From Dastarcus helophoroides (Eukaryota; Arthropoda; Insecta; Coleoptera; Bothrideridae), in contig CM053333.1 in NCBI GenBank assembly GCA_028583605.1, forward strand, positions 26,143,302 to 26,207,301: a DNA stretch of 64,000 bases. The letters run 5' to 3'. Shown here in pieces: positions 48,861 to 60,459 of the stretch. Both the position numbers and the translations under genes were made by a program. How positions within the stretch are numbered: position 1 is the first letter of the stretch; every line of letters starts with the position of its first letter. A model generated the notes under the pieces. The model did not search any database, was not told the DNA's origin, and was given only the letters and a program-made list of their open reading frames with translations.

Positions 48861-51800
48861 ACCAAATTTTATTTTTATACATTTTAGTTTTTTCTCGAAA
48901 TTTGAAATTTTATCTCCAAATCCGGACTTTAATTTAAAATTTTTATCGAAAATTCGAACATTTTTTATAAATATGTATGAATATTTTTAAATTTTGAATT
49001 TAACTTTTAACTGTTGAAGTTTTTCTCCAATGTATGCCTGTAATTACAAAATATTTGCTTTGTTCGAAAATTTTAATCTTCAAACGTAGTCTTGGACTCA
49101 AAACGCTTTTTTACAAAATTCAAATTTTGCAAAATATCCAGTTTTTTGAAAAGCTGCACTTTTTATTAAAAATTTAAAGTTTTTATAAAAATGTGGATAT
49201 TATTCAAAATTTCGATTAAAAATTTTGATATTTTCCCAAAGTTCATCTGAATTTCGATTTTTTCGAAAATTTGGAATTTTTTAAGAATTTCGCTTTTTAA
49301 AATATTTCGAATTCTTTTGAAAATTTGAATTTTCAAAATTTTGCCTCTCTTTGAAAATTAGTAGGATTTTCAGAATTCGAAAACCTAATCTGACATATTT
49401 AAAAAGTTCGAATTTTTTTGAAGTTTCAATTTTATTTTGTTGAAAATCTGGAATTTTTTTTTGAAAATTTTAATTTTTTATGACAATTTCAACATTTTTT
49501 ATATTTTCGACTCTTAATCTTTTGAAAATGCTAATTTGTTTTTAAAAATTGTTTGTAGCTTTTTTAACAAATATCGACATTTTTAAAATCTCTTTAGTTT
49601 TTAAAAATCAAAAATTTGTAATTTTCGAAATCTCGACTTTTTGTTGAAAGTCTCGGGTGGTTTTTAATTGTCGATTATTTTTTAGAATTCAGACTTTATT
49701 TTGAAATTTCAACTTTTTTGAAAATTCAGACGTTTTCAAATCATAACATTTTTTTAAATCTCAGATATTTTTGAAATTTTTGGCTACTTCTCAAAATTTT
49801 GATTTCTTTTAAATCCTTGCCTTTTCAGAATTATATTTTTTTAACTAAATTGGAACGACTTTTAAAAAAGTTTGGCCTTTTGAAAATTTCGCTTTTAAAT
49901 AAAAAAAAATGAATTTTTCTTAAAAATTTCAGCATCTTTTGAAATTTTCCAATTGTCTTAAGATGTTTGACTTTTTTCAAAATTTCGATTTTTCAATTAT
50001 CGACATTATTTCAAAATTTTGTCTTTGAAATATTGACTTGGTTTTAAAATTTCCACCTTTTTTAAAAATCTTTACTTTGGTGAAAATTACGATTTATCTT
50101 TAAATGACTTCAAAAATTTAGCATTTATTTGGAAATTGGATTTTTTCAAATTTCTTTCAAAATTTTGCTTTGATGTTTCACTATTTTTTTAGAATTTTCT
50201 TTTGGAAATCTTTTTATTGGAAATTTTGACCTTTTGACTAAAGTTGGTCTGTTAAAGTTTAGACTTTTTCAAACAGAATTTTTTTTAAAATTTCGTTTTT
50301 TAAAAAATTTTGTATTCTTTTGAATTATTTTTAAATTATCAGTTTAGCATTTTTACTTTTTTTGACTTTTTTAAAAAGGGTTAATTGCAACTTTTTTTTT
50401 GAAAAACCAGATGTTTTTTGAAATTTTTTTTTATGGAAATTTCAACATTTTTAAAACTTCAAACCTTGTTAAAAGTTCCTCAAGATTTTAAGTTCTTTTC
50501 CAAAATTGCAAAATTTTGTATTAAACCAAATTTTATTTTTATAAATTTTAGTTTTTCCCGAAATTTGGGATTTTTCTTTAAATCCGGAGTTTAACCTCGA
50601 ATTTTTATCTATTCGAGCATTTTTTTATAAATATTTGAGATGAAAGTAAAAATTTTGAGTTGAATTTTTAAACGTTAAAGATTTTTTCCAACGTAGGGCT
50701 ATACTCTCGAAATGTCTACTTGTTTTTGAAAATTTTAATCTTCAAATGTAATTTTCAGTTCAAAAAACGTAGAATTTGTGTTTTAAATCAAAATTTGGCA
50801 GAACAAAATAAATAAAAAAAATCTAGGTTCAAGGAAAATTATTGTCATTTTATAACAAGTAATTAAATAAATTGGGCGCAGAAAGGCTATCAATTTGAAA
50901 AAAAATGTTGGCGTTTAAAGGCGAATTTTCGACTTTTTCCACGAAATTTCGACTTTAATGTCAAGAAATAATAATATCAAGAAATAATATCAAGAAATAT
51001 CAAGTTTTTTCTTGAAATTCCAAGATTAAAGTCAAAATTTCAAGTTTAGTTTCAGCTTGAAATTTTGACTTTAATCCTGGAATTTCGAGAAAAAACTTGT
51101 TATTTCAAGAATTAAGTCGAAATTTGAAGAAAATTCTACTTTTTTTTTGAAGTTTGATTTTTTTCAAAAATCAAATCAATTTTTTGAAAATTTTGACACT
51201 TTTTCGTAATTCTTTCTTTATTTCAACTCTTCAATGTTAATATTTTTATTCTTCATGGTGAACTCTTATTGACCGGAAATATTATGTTTTTTAATTTTAT
51301 TTAACATTTTTTCGGCCCAGTTTGGAAATATTTAAATTTTTATTGTTTGTTGACAATATTCTAAACAGTTTTTGAAATATGACTACTTGATATTTTTTTT
51401 TAAATATTTCCAAACTGAGCCGAAGAAATGTTAAATAAAATTAATTAAAAAACATTAATCTTTTTCTCGAAATTTTAACTTTTTATGAATTTCAGCTCTT
51501 TCTGAAAAAAATTCCTGCTTTAGAATTTCGATTTTTTTTTAAATTTTGAGTTATTTGGAAAAATTTTCGACTATTTTTAAAATTTTAATTTTTCACAATT
51601 TAGACTGAATTCAAAATATTTACTTTTTTTGGAAATTTTGACTTTTCAAAGTTTCGATTTTGTTTCGAACACTTGGACTATTTTGAAAATCTTGTTTTTT
51701 AAGATTTGGTTATATTTTCAAATTTTCTGCTCTTCGAAAATTCTTACTTCTTTCGGAAATGTCAAGTTTTTGGTAAGCTGAACTTTTTCCAAAATTTGAA

Positions 51801-52290
51801 CCTTTTCAAATTTTTGAACTCTTAAAAATTTCACATTCATTTCGAAATTTGAAATTTGTTAAAACTTTCGACATTTTTTTAACTTATAATTTTTTTTCGC
51901 AAATTTTGGTTATCCCCAAAATTTTTGACCTTTTAGTTTTCAATTGCTATTTTTGAAAAATTTGTCTTTTTGCACACTAGATTTTTTTTGAAGATTACAA
52001 GTGTTATTTTCTAGAGCGATTTTTTTTTAAATGTCCAATTTTTTGAAATTTGCGATTATTTAAATTTTTCTGAAATTTTCATAATTTTTAAAATAATTTG
52101 GAAATGTCGCCATTTTTTTGAAAATCTTGACTTTTTTATACATTTTGAAAATGTTTTCATTTTTTTTAATTTCCAATTAAAATTTTCGACTTTTTAAAAA
52201 AATGTTCTACTTTTTTCAAAATTTCAACTATCAAAATTTTGATTTTTCGAAAACTTCAACGTTTCAAAAGTTGGACCGTTTTTAAATTTA
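48861..52290. repeat. A/T-tract sequence domain, T-type polarity
   Basis: T-type words (GACTTTTTTGAAAATTTCG and similar) for about 3.4 kb. A block near 48860-49090 (AACCAAATTTTATTTTTATA, then CTCCAAATCCGGACTTTA) recurs near 50525-50750, suggesting an old duplication of about 1.66 kb. A foldback element sits at 51284-51455. No gene. Confidence 0.8.
51284..51455. repeat. Foldback element with arms of about 55 bp
   Basis: The left arm (ATGTTTTTTAATTTTATTTAACA through TTTGGAAATATTTAAA, 51284-51338) is the complement of 51398-51455. There are a few substitutions and a 4-base insertion in the right arm. The loop is about 58 nt. The core TTCGGCYCAGTTTGGAAATATTT is less A/T-biased than the surrounding domain. 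No target duplication seen. Confidence 0.7.
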
Positions 52291-52296
52291 AATTTT

Positions 52297-52610
52297 TCTA
52301 TAATGCACAGACCAATAGGTTTGAACATTTATTAGATTCGAAGTTTGGTTTCCAAACTTCGAAACTGACGAGATCTAACAAGATCGAAACCGGTATTTGG
52401 TTTCCAAACTTCGAATCTAATAAATGTTTAAACCTATTGGTCTGTGCATTACAGAATCCTTGTCTTCTGGGAACTCTCCTAGAGAGCAACCGCTTCGCTA
52501 GGTGACAGTGTTTCAACTGTTGGTAATTCAGCTACCTATGATTCACTATACACGCCTGGAGGGGGCTGCATGAATTTGTAGTGTAGGTTACATTCTTCTT
52601 AAATTTTTCT
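52297..52610 (+). mobile_element. LINE 3' end with an inverted 5' part
   Basis: The plus-strand part from about 52360 (ACTGACGAGATCTAACAAGATCGAAACCGG) to 52610 matches the repeated LINE terminus at 1840-2530. In front of it, 52300-52347 is the reverse complement of 52401-52449 (TTCCAAACTTCGAATCTAATAAATG through TGTGCATT). The insertion is thus 5'-inverted, as known for LINE copies made by twin priming, except that the inverted part overlaps the direct part. Confidence 0.7.
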
Positions 52611-52646
52611 GATAATTTTTTTACTTTACTTTTTCGAGTCCGGATC

Positions 52647-55600
52647 CTAACATTTACAAATTTTCAACCTAGAATCTGGCCACGTATATTGGCTCGGTAC
52701 TAGCCACAAGTCATCAAGGGTACATTTTGAAGGGCTTAGCCCACACGATTTTAGTTGAGACATATTACGGATTTCTTCGCATTCACACAGTATGTCATCT
52801 TCGGCTACGATGCCCCACTTTGACAGATTAGTCTTGACATGTGCATCATCGGTATGCATTCAGTTAAGCATACTCCAGGTCCTCCATTTCATCTTCATTC
52901 CTGGTGATGGTTTTTGGTGTAGAGGGTAGGTTTCTGTGGGTTCTATATCGACGGTTCTCATAAAGTGCCTTCTGGATTTGAGCCGGCTCACTCCTTGTGT
53001 TTCTTCGAGTTGATATAGAGGGTGTCTATCGTTAAAGATTTGTTTGAACTTTTTCTCGTACTGCACACTGTCTCTGCGATGTTCCGGTGGTGCAAAACCC
53101 GCTGCTTGATATATCAGGGGCAGAGGGTGGGTTTCATACATTTTGCATGTGTCGTTCAGTGCCTTACTGACATGCTTTGCATGTTTTGATTTATTCCATA
53201 CAGGGCATGCATATTCTGCTGTGGAGAAACATATAGCTTCCGCTGTTGTCCTAAGGTATCCAAGGGTTCGCTCCTCATCTGCTCCCTACAAGTTTAGGAG
53301 GTTATTTCTGGTGTTGACCTTCTGCCTAGTTTTGTGGCCGTGATACTTGTACGTGAGTAAGCAGTCGAGCATGACTCTTAGGTACTTTGGGGTGTCTGTG
53401 TGTTCCAACGTTTGTCTCTCCCACGATTACCTTTACTTTTTTAGTAGCCAGATGTGTGTTTAAGTGGCAGGCGGAAACCTGGGTTTTAGTAGGGTTTGGT
53501 TTCACGAGTTCTGTTTGTAGCAGCTTGACATCATTTGTAGGGCTTCCTCTAACTTAGTTTCTATGGTTTGAAACGATTTTTCTCGTATGGCAATGTCGAG
53601 ATCGTCGCCATATATAAAATGATTCGCCTCATTGTGTACCGGCTGGTCATTAGTATAGATATTAAAAAGAGATGGTGCCAGCACACTCCCCTGAGGCAGT
53701 CCATTCCTTTATGTTCTTCACCTACTCTTCTTTCCATCAAGTACAACATACTACCGCCTATTATATAACAGTATTATTTTTGTGAAATTATAGTCCTCTA
53801 GTGTGTTGTAGGTTCTTATCAAGGGTGTCCTGTGGTTAACGGTATCGTAAGCGGCTGTGAGGTCAACCAGCGCTAACCATGTTTTCTCCTTTCGTTCAAA
53901 TCCCTCTTCGATAAATTCAGTAATGTTCAGAATTTGCCCTGTACAAGATTTTCCTGGCCTAAATTCCACCTGTTGGGAAATAAGTTTGGAATCCAGATGG
54001 TTTTGAATAGGGTTAGGAGTAAGGCGTTCATATAGTTTGAGCATATGACATAATAGGGATATCGGGTGGTAGCTGCCTGGCAGCCCAGAGTCTTTCCCTG
54101 CTTTAAGAAGAGCAATTATTTTGGACTAGCGCCATTGTTTTGGCACTTGAGAGGTAGTCTTTCAATTGTTATAGAGTCCCAATAGCCATAGTTTTGATTT
54201 TTGGCCAAAATGCTTAATCTGTTCTATCAATATTTAATCCACTCTGGGCGATTTCCCATTTTTCATGTTATCTATGCCCTTCTCGAGTTCTTCGATGGTA
54301 AGCGGGTCTTTGAGTTAGTTGTTCTCTATTTCTGGGTTCCTTTTTATTTTTGTTTTTGTTTTTGGGGACTTTGTTCTATTTGTTTTGCCATTAACGAGGA
54401 GTTGGTGTGCAACTTGATTTGTGTTTACTGCACATGGTTGTTTGATCTCTGTAGGGTCACCGTTGAGTTTCTTTACCATATTCCAGGCCTGCTTACTACT
54501 ATGCGTCATGTCCATCTTCCCAAGATCATCTTTTTTGTCTAGCGGCTCTTAGTATTTCTTGTAGTCTTTCGCCTATCTCTGCAGTCATTTCACTGAATGG
54601 GTCCTTGTTATATTGTTTTGTGTATTGTGCCATTATATCCTTTGTTTCTTCACTTAATCCTGATATGTATTGTTGTTGGCATCCTCTAGGTATATGTTTC
54701 CTGGAGGTAGATTTCACCAGTTCTAAAAAAAGGTCGTAGTTTTATGGGATTGTAGCTAGGTCCTGGACTTTTATATCAACTTCGCTTGAACAATTTACCC
54801 AGTCAGCTTTTTTAAAGACGAATCTCCGTTTGAATGGAATTTTAGGGGCTTTAGACTGTAGACGCATATAGCCAGGATCTATGTTGCGTTCTTGGAATAG
54901 GTTTGGAGATCTTCTTGACACATCGGTACTCTATTGTTGGACTGGTGAAGGGGAGGTCAGGGTTATATACTTTCTTCCATATTTTGCTTTGGAAGGAATG
55001 CGGTAGTTTCGGGTCATGTACTAAGACCAGATTTCTATATTCGGCCCATTCCTCCACTGATTCTCCATTTTTATTTGTAGATTGGTAGCCCCACATGGTG
55101 TTGTGGCTATTGAAGTCCCCTAGGACAAATTTTGTCTGCTACGACGTGAAAATTTTTGTAGGGGTAAAGATGAATTCTCTCCCTGGCGGTTTGTATACAG
55201 AGGTAACAGTAAATTTACCAATTTCGGCTGTTAAAATGTCTGTCATTGTGGTGTGCTTTCTCTGCAGCTGTTACAATTATACTGTTCTTAACCAGGATAG
55301 CGCTGCCATGATGTGCACTAGGCTGTTCCACAACAAGCTGCCACAAACCTCTAACACTATTGTTAGTGGTTTGGGCAAGCTGCATCCCGTCAACCTTTGG
55401 TCTGTGTGCTATTTGGCTGCGGTGGGTTTCTTGTATGCGCAGTATGTCGCACGCATTTATTAGGATGCCGTGCAGGGAAAGGGCAAAACTATGCCTACAA
55501 CTTATTTACTTAACCTCGGGAAACTTGTAGGGATTTAGACAGGTTACTGTCGATTAAAAAAACACCTCCACAGAATGGAAATTGTAAACGACCCGAGTTG

Positions 55601-56008
55601 TAGGGGATGTTTAAAAGAAGATGAGAGTGTCGAGCACGTGATGTGTCACTGCCCGGCACTAGTATCGACAGAGGATCCACGCTGGGGGACTTCTCGCCTA
55701 GTGTGACCAGTTTGAGAGAGGCGCATCCAAGGGACGTTCTTCAGTTTCTCAACAAGGTTGGATGGCTGAATGAATGACCGAGGACACCTCAATCAGGGAG
55801 ATAGCACAATGGGCCCGGAAATGGTGGCCTAAGTGCTGGCCTAAACTTTAGGCAACCCACAACGAATCCAGAATCAAGTATCCAGTAAGTCGCACTTATG
55901 GACTCTACATAGCATTTCTTGTTTATTGTCCGTGATACCCTCGATATTTATGGTTACTATTGTCAGAGTTGGGTCTTCAAAGAGCCCTTGATTGTTTTGT
56001 TTGCTCAT
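52647..56008 (-). pseudogene. Endonuclease-reverse transcriptase of the minus-strand LINE (broken)
   Basis: The apurinic-type endonuclease nicks the target and the reverse transcriptase primes on it. From the ATG at 56008 the protein begins MSKQNNQG, then the first strand LTIVTINIEGI. After the nested insertion it resumes at DILRIQETH (about 55446, catalytic Glu in QETH). Next are HHGSAILVKN (about 55312), LGDFNSHNTMWGY (about 55105, catalytic Asp-Asn) and HDPKLPHSF (about 55010). The reverse transcriptase shows FRPGKSCTGQILNI (about 53963), ALVDLTAAYDTVNHR (about 53870), LAPSLFNIYTND (about 53680) and the catalytic box YGDD at about 53617, which keeps both aspartates. The C-terminus has a Cys-containing block ILCECEEI (about 52795). 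Several frameshifts and stops separate these parts. An ORF1 is not seen. Confidence 0.8.
55453..55888 (+). mobile_element. 3' fragment of a third LINE, nested in the minus-strand LINE
   Basis: The fragment is bounded by GTCGCAC on both sides (55446-55452 and 55889-55895), a direct duplication of the interrupted endonuclease sequence. In two frames it shows the zinc-knuckle-like tail typical of Jockey/I-group elements: CRGCLKEDESVEHVMCHCPAL (C-x2-C-x8-H-x4-C pattern, about 55591-55655) followed by the terminal helix REAHPRDVLQFLNKVGWLNE (about 55718-55776). The 3' UTR ends in CAAGTATCCAGTAA rather than a poly(A) run. Part of this 3' UTR (CACAATGGGCCCGGAAA... TAGGCAACCCAC) recurs in reverse at 16214-16281. 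The copy is truncated at its 5' end and cannot be active. Confidence 0.8.
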
Positions 56009-56179
56009 GTTTTTTTTTCGATTCTAGCTTCCTAGCTTTGGATCCGGTGATGGAAGGATTAGACGCCCAAAGAACGCCAGTGATATGCTTAATATATTTA
56101 TTGAGACTTTGGGTTTTTCGTATCACCTGCGTGGAGGCTCCTTCCGCGTTCCCCGATAATTTTGTTTTTTATGCAACAT

Positions 56180-57500
56180 GAATTTTCTCGAAAAATTCGT
56201 TTTCTTCGAAAATTTGACAAAATATTTTTCAATTTTTTTAAACTTCGAATTTTCTTTAAAATCTTGACTATTTTTAAAATCTTAATCTACTAAATTTGAG
56301 GATTTTAACTTCCATAAATTTACGATTTTTTATAAATTTCTCCATTTCTTCATATGTTCAAATTTTTTAAATTGTAAATTGTCGATTTCTTCAGTGTTGA
56401 AATTTTTTTCAGAATATCGATTTTTTTGTTGGAAAGTTTAGCTTTTCATGAAAATTTCTATATTATTTAAAATCACGATATTTTTTAAAATTTTATCTAT
56501 TTTTGAAAATTTAAACTTCAACATTATCGACTTTTTTCAAAATTTTACCTTTTTTTTGAAAATTCTCATTTTTTTTCAAAATCTTAATTTTTGTTCGAAA
56601 ATTTTTAGTTAATTTTTTGATTTTTAAATTTCGTTTTAAATTCCGTCTTATTTTCCAAAATTTAGATTTTTTCAAAAATTTCGTGATTTTGCAAATTTCA
56701 ACATCTTTCGTTTCGAATTAAAATTCGAGACCGTTTTTTGAAAATGCTACTTTAAATCTTGAATCACCTCGTTTCCTGTATTTCTCAAAATTCTCTATTT
56801 TACCTTGAATTTTTTGAAGTTAAATTCTAAAAATTTTTCAATAAATCTCAAGTTTATCGAAATGTCTTTTTTTTTTCAATTTAAATTTAAAAGTTTTATT
56901 TTTTTGCAAACATCAACGGTAATATGAAGATTTAAAGTTTAAATTTTCCAAAATTACGAAAGTTTTCGAAAATTTCGCTACTTTTTAAAATTTTCGTTTT
57001 GAAATTGTCGATTTCTTAAATTTTTAATTTTTTAAAATATCCATGTGCTTTAAAATTGTGACTTTCTAAGAAAATTTCAGGAAATATAGAAATTTTGGAA
57101 TTAAACTGTATATCTGAGAAGAAAAAGGCAAACTTTAATAAAAATCAGGTTTTTGAAAAAAAAGTTAGGGTTTTTTCAGTAATTATAATTTTTTTCCGAG
57201 TCAAATTTAAATCGGGAATTTCAATTTTTCCTAAATTTTGACTTTAAAACGAAATATCGAGGGTAAAATCAAAATGTTTAGATAGAAGTCGAAATTTCAA
57301 GAAACATATTCAAAGGATTTTGCGATGAAATTAGTATAAAATTTTGAGATAAAATTTGGAATGTATTTTTTAAAATTTGGATTTTAAAGTCAAAATTTCG
57401 AAAAGGAAGTTAAAATTCCGAAAAGGAAATCAAAATTCCGAGAAGGAAATCAAAAATTCTGAAATTATTAAGAACAATTTTTTTTTCAAATAGATGTTGG
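56180..57500. repeat. A/T-tract sequence domain, T-type then A-type
   Basis: T-type words from 56180 to about 57050, then a switch to A-type (GAAATTTCAAGAAA, AAAATTCCGAGAAGGAAATC) to about 57480. A short triplicate AAAATTCCGAGAAGGAAAT-like run lies near 57395-57450. No gene. Confidence 0.75.
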
Positions 57501-57707
57501 GGAAAAATTAAACAAATAAGATAAAATAACAAATTTAAATGAGTATACGGAAACTAAAAGCACGCAGTTAAGAGGCAAAAATAACATAAGAGAAGTTTAG
57601 GCAATTTTAAAATTATAATTTAATACCTAACACTGTAAATGCTCTATAGATTTTTTATAGAAAAATACAAATAATTTTTGAAGCGCTGTTTTAATTCAAT
57701 AATTTCT

Positions 57708-57853
57708 AAATTGAAATACAAATCTTGTCCCCTGAAACCAAGAAAGATTAGTGCGTTAGAGAAACCTTTGTTGTGTTTTTTAATTTTTCTTGGTTTCAAG
57801 GGAGAAGATTTGTATTTCAATTTTTGAAGATAACCAAGGACTGGTCCGTTCCA
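57708..57853. repeat. Foldback element (copy 2) with loop in opposite orientation
   Basis: Arms at 57708-57750 and 57781-57825 pair around CTTGTCCCCTGAAACCAAGAAA, with several mismatches. The loop region GTGCGTTAGAGAAACCTTT is the reverse complement of the loop in copy 1 (29488-29645). Downstream, GAAGATAACCAAGGACTGGTCCGTTCCA is shared with copy 1. The interior was therefore flipped relative to the arms, or copy 1 was made symmetric by hairpin repair. Confidence 0.8.
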
Positions 57854-57889
57854 ACAACAACAAAAAATCTAAATGAAAACATATTAGTA

Positions 57890-58003
57890 AAATACGCGAC
57901 GTCTCACCAGGGGGGAAGAGGAAATGTGATCACCTGTTACAAGGACGGGGTGGGCTCCAAAATCTCATGAAATTTGTGTGACGTAATTTATGGTTGGCTC
58001 CTC
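57890..58003 (-). mobile_element. Solitary end related to the 45.7-48.9 kb transposon
   Basis: The sequence GACGTAATTTATGGTTGGCTCC (about 57980-58001) resembles the complement of the TIR at 48834-48857. It is preceded by G-rich blocks (CCAGGGGGGAAGAGGAAATG, GACGGGGTGGG), as in the right end of that element. No matching left end is visible, so this is a truncated or diverged relative. Confidence 0.55.
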
Positions 58004-58143
58004 ATGATACCTTGCGACCTTGCTTGATCAGCACTTGCGCGCTCTATACATGACCTTTGACAAATAATGTTCAACGGAAGAAAAAAAATAATCGAAGCTA
58101 GAAGCCTCTCCAGTTTCTAGACATATTTTGGTCAAATTTTTAT

Positions 58144-59202
58144 GTATGGCCTAGTGGCGGCTGGTGACTTTTTGACAGGGGGTGAGCAGATGCAAAAATA
58201 TTAGTAGTTAAGAGTTGACTCCAGTGCCATAGCAAGGTATTAAATTTAAGAAAAACAAAAGTGATACAAAAGGTGTGATATTTAATAGTATTTTTACGAA
58301 TTAAATTTAATTAACCCAAAATATTTTTGGGTTATCATCTCTAAATTATTTTCATCGAATACAAAAAAAAAAACATTATCGGGATTTTTGAGCCCCTTTA
58401 AGGTACTCTGTACGGTTGTACGTCGTTACGGCTCTGGGTTACTTAATTAAAATTGTTTGCTTTCATACGAATAAAATTATATCACTTTTTCATAAAAACT
58501 GCATTTGAAAATAAAATATATTTTATTACAAAGTGCTAATTAAACTCTACAAAAACACACAAAAAATATTTTTTTAAACAAAATCCGCTCTACGATCTTT
58601 TAAAGAAATAAAGTGTTCATTACTTTCTCATCAAAATTGTTTAAATCCAAATTTATAAATTAATAATTAGACCCTAGAATGGGTACTGCTACCTCTTTGT
58701 GAATAGCGGTACTATTGGCAGTTAGGCCTGTAAGTGGCACAATTAGCAATCGCAATCAGATCAGCGGGCACCTACGCATTTATCATCATAAACCGTAAAT
58801 ACACACTCCAAACTCTGACTCTTACTCACCATTTGGCAATATCGCATAAGCGCGGAGCGGCGTACCCCGGGCTAGCTTTAACGTGGTGTTCTGTAGTTTA
58901 TTTCTCCGTATTCCGTGGAGGCCGTAGATAGGCATCGCACGACAGCCACGCTAGGTGCATAATTCTGCGCGCACCAACTTACTTAAATTTCCTTATAATA
59001 TTTAATATAATGGAATCAAACGTTTGCGTACTTTACTCCAAGTCACTCACAAGTATTATTAGTTAATTAGTATATCATTATTTTGTGTTTAAAAATATGA
59101 TAAATCCAAGTCTTTTACATTAAACAGAAAAGAATAGATCGCTCATTTCAAGAGGGGCGCGCGCTCTTGCGCACTTTAAGACCAGCCGCCACTGGTATGG
59201 CT
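58144..59202. mobile_element. Non-autonomous hAT-type element, 1043 bp
   Basis: The element is 58152-59194. The TIRs are TAGTGGCGGCTGGT and the complement of CAGTGGCGGCTGGT, with one mismatch in 14. The flanks are GTATGGCC (58144-58151) and GTATGGCT (59195-59202), an 8-bp duplication with one change. CAGTGGCGG-type ends plus 8-bp duplications indicate hAT. The interior has no transposase. A 65-codon frame at 58734-58931 is unsupported. Confidence 0.8.
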
Positions 59203-60459
59203 AACGTACGGAGTGCAATATTCTTCTTCTATTATTCGTGGGGGCGCCATACGTATCGTTCGCTTAGGGCACCGAGTCTGCTTGGACCGGCCATGGTAAT
59301 ACATATGAAACCTATTTCTTTTTTAGATATAAACTAGAGCTTAAAAGATCTTGAGTATCACATTAGTGGCGGGTCGAAAACAAAAAAGTTTATCCAAAAA
59401 TTTTAGTTTTCATTTATTTAAAGAGATATTTTTTAATAATGCCATAATACCATAAGGATAATGATAATCCTAAAATTGGTCTTTGCAGTTGATCCGTAAA
59501 AAATCAAAGTTTAAATGTCAGGGTTAAAAACTTGTTTCCAAGTTTACTAATTCCGACAAAAATATTTGTTTATAGTTAAAATTACTTCAAATGTAGTAAG
59601 TTCTAGGTATACATGTCATAAATAAAAGTAACATTAGCAGAGTTATTTGCGATAAAATAAAATACAAACAAAACGAAGTTATAAAACTATAGTTTCCAAA
59701 TGATTTTGAAATAAGAATAATACAAACATTTGTTGGAGAAATGCAGTTCGCTAAAAATACAGTAACAATGTCTGTATTACTTCCAGGATGTTTATAAGCT
59801 TAAGCATTAGATTACATAGAGCATCGAGGAAATAGTTCTAAGAATAACAAAAGCACGCTAAATTTTTAATCTTTTCGCATATCACATGTTTATATGTGCA
59901 AAATATATTTTCTTAGAATTACGGTATACATATTCACGAAAACACATTAAGATCAAGTCTTTAAATATTTTTTAAGAAGATCAAAAGTCCAAAACACTTT
60001 CTACCATATAAACATTTTGAAGAATCGATTAATCAAAATAAATTTTATGTCTAATAATTAATTATATCATATTTTAGAGGATCACTGGAGGTTATCATCA
60101 GTTTTGCAAAATCAGCATTGGGGATTTTGATAATGCTTTGAAAAATATTGCTGGATTTTTATCATGTAAATACCCTTGCGCCATTTGAAAATAAATAAAT
60201 AATAACATAAACATTCGTCGTTTTTAAATTCGTTTAGTTTTATGTTTAAACTTTCAATTTATGCCTTAATCATGAAAATTTAAAAATTTTAATTTAAACT
60301 CTTTTTCACTTTTTTCCATTTCCTCTTTTAATACCAAAATTGTTATGTTTTTCTCAATATTCGAAACTTCACTTTCAATATTTATATTTTTTTCTTCTGT
60401 TCTAATTTTACACTTGAAATTCAGAATATTCATTCTCTAGATATTGATGTTTCTTTTGA
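59203..60459. other. Non-coding stretch, no gene seen
   Basis: The first 100 bp are richer in G and C (GGGGGCGCCATACG, CCGAGTCTGCTTGGACCGGCC) and may belong to another element. The rest is A/T-rich with no recognised gene or RNA. Confidence 0.45.

Larger units (their letters stand above)
52611..56165 (-). mobile_element. Second LINE family, nearly full protein region, minus strand
   Basis: A degraded non-LTR retrotransposon read leftward. It starts before the ATG at 56008 and runs to about 52640, with endonuclease, linker, reverse transcriptase and a Cys-rich tail in the usual order for the Jockey/I group. It is interrupted at 55453-55888 by the 3' end of another LINE. Both outer edges are approximate. 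The right edge merges into a T-type A/T domain near 56165, and no target duplication is clear. Confidence 0.8.
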
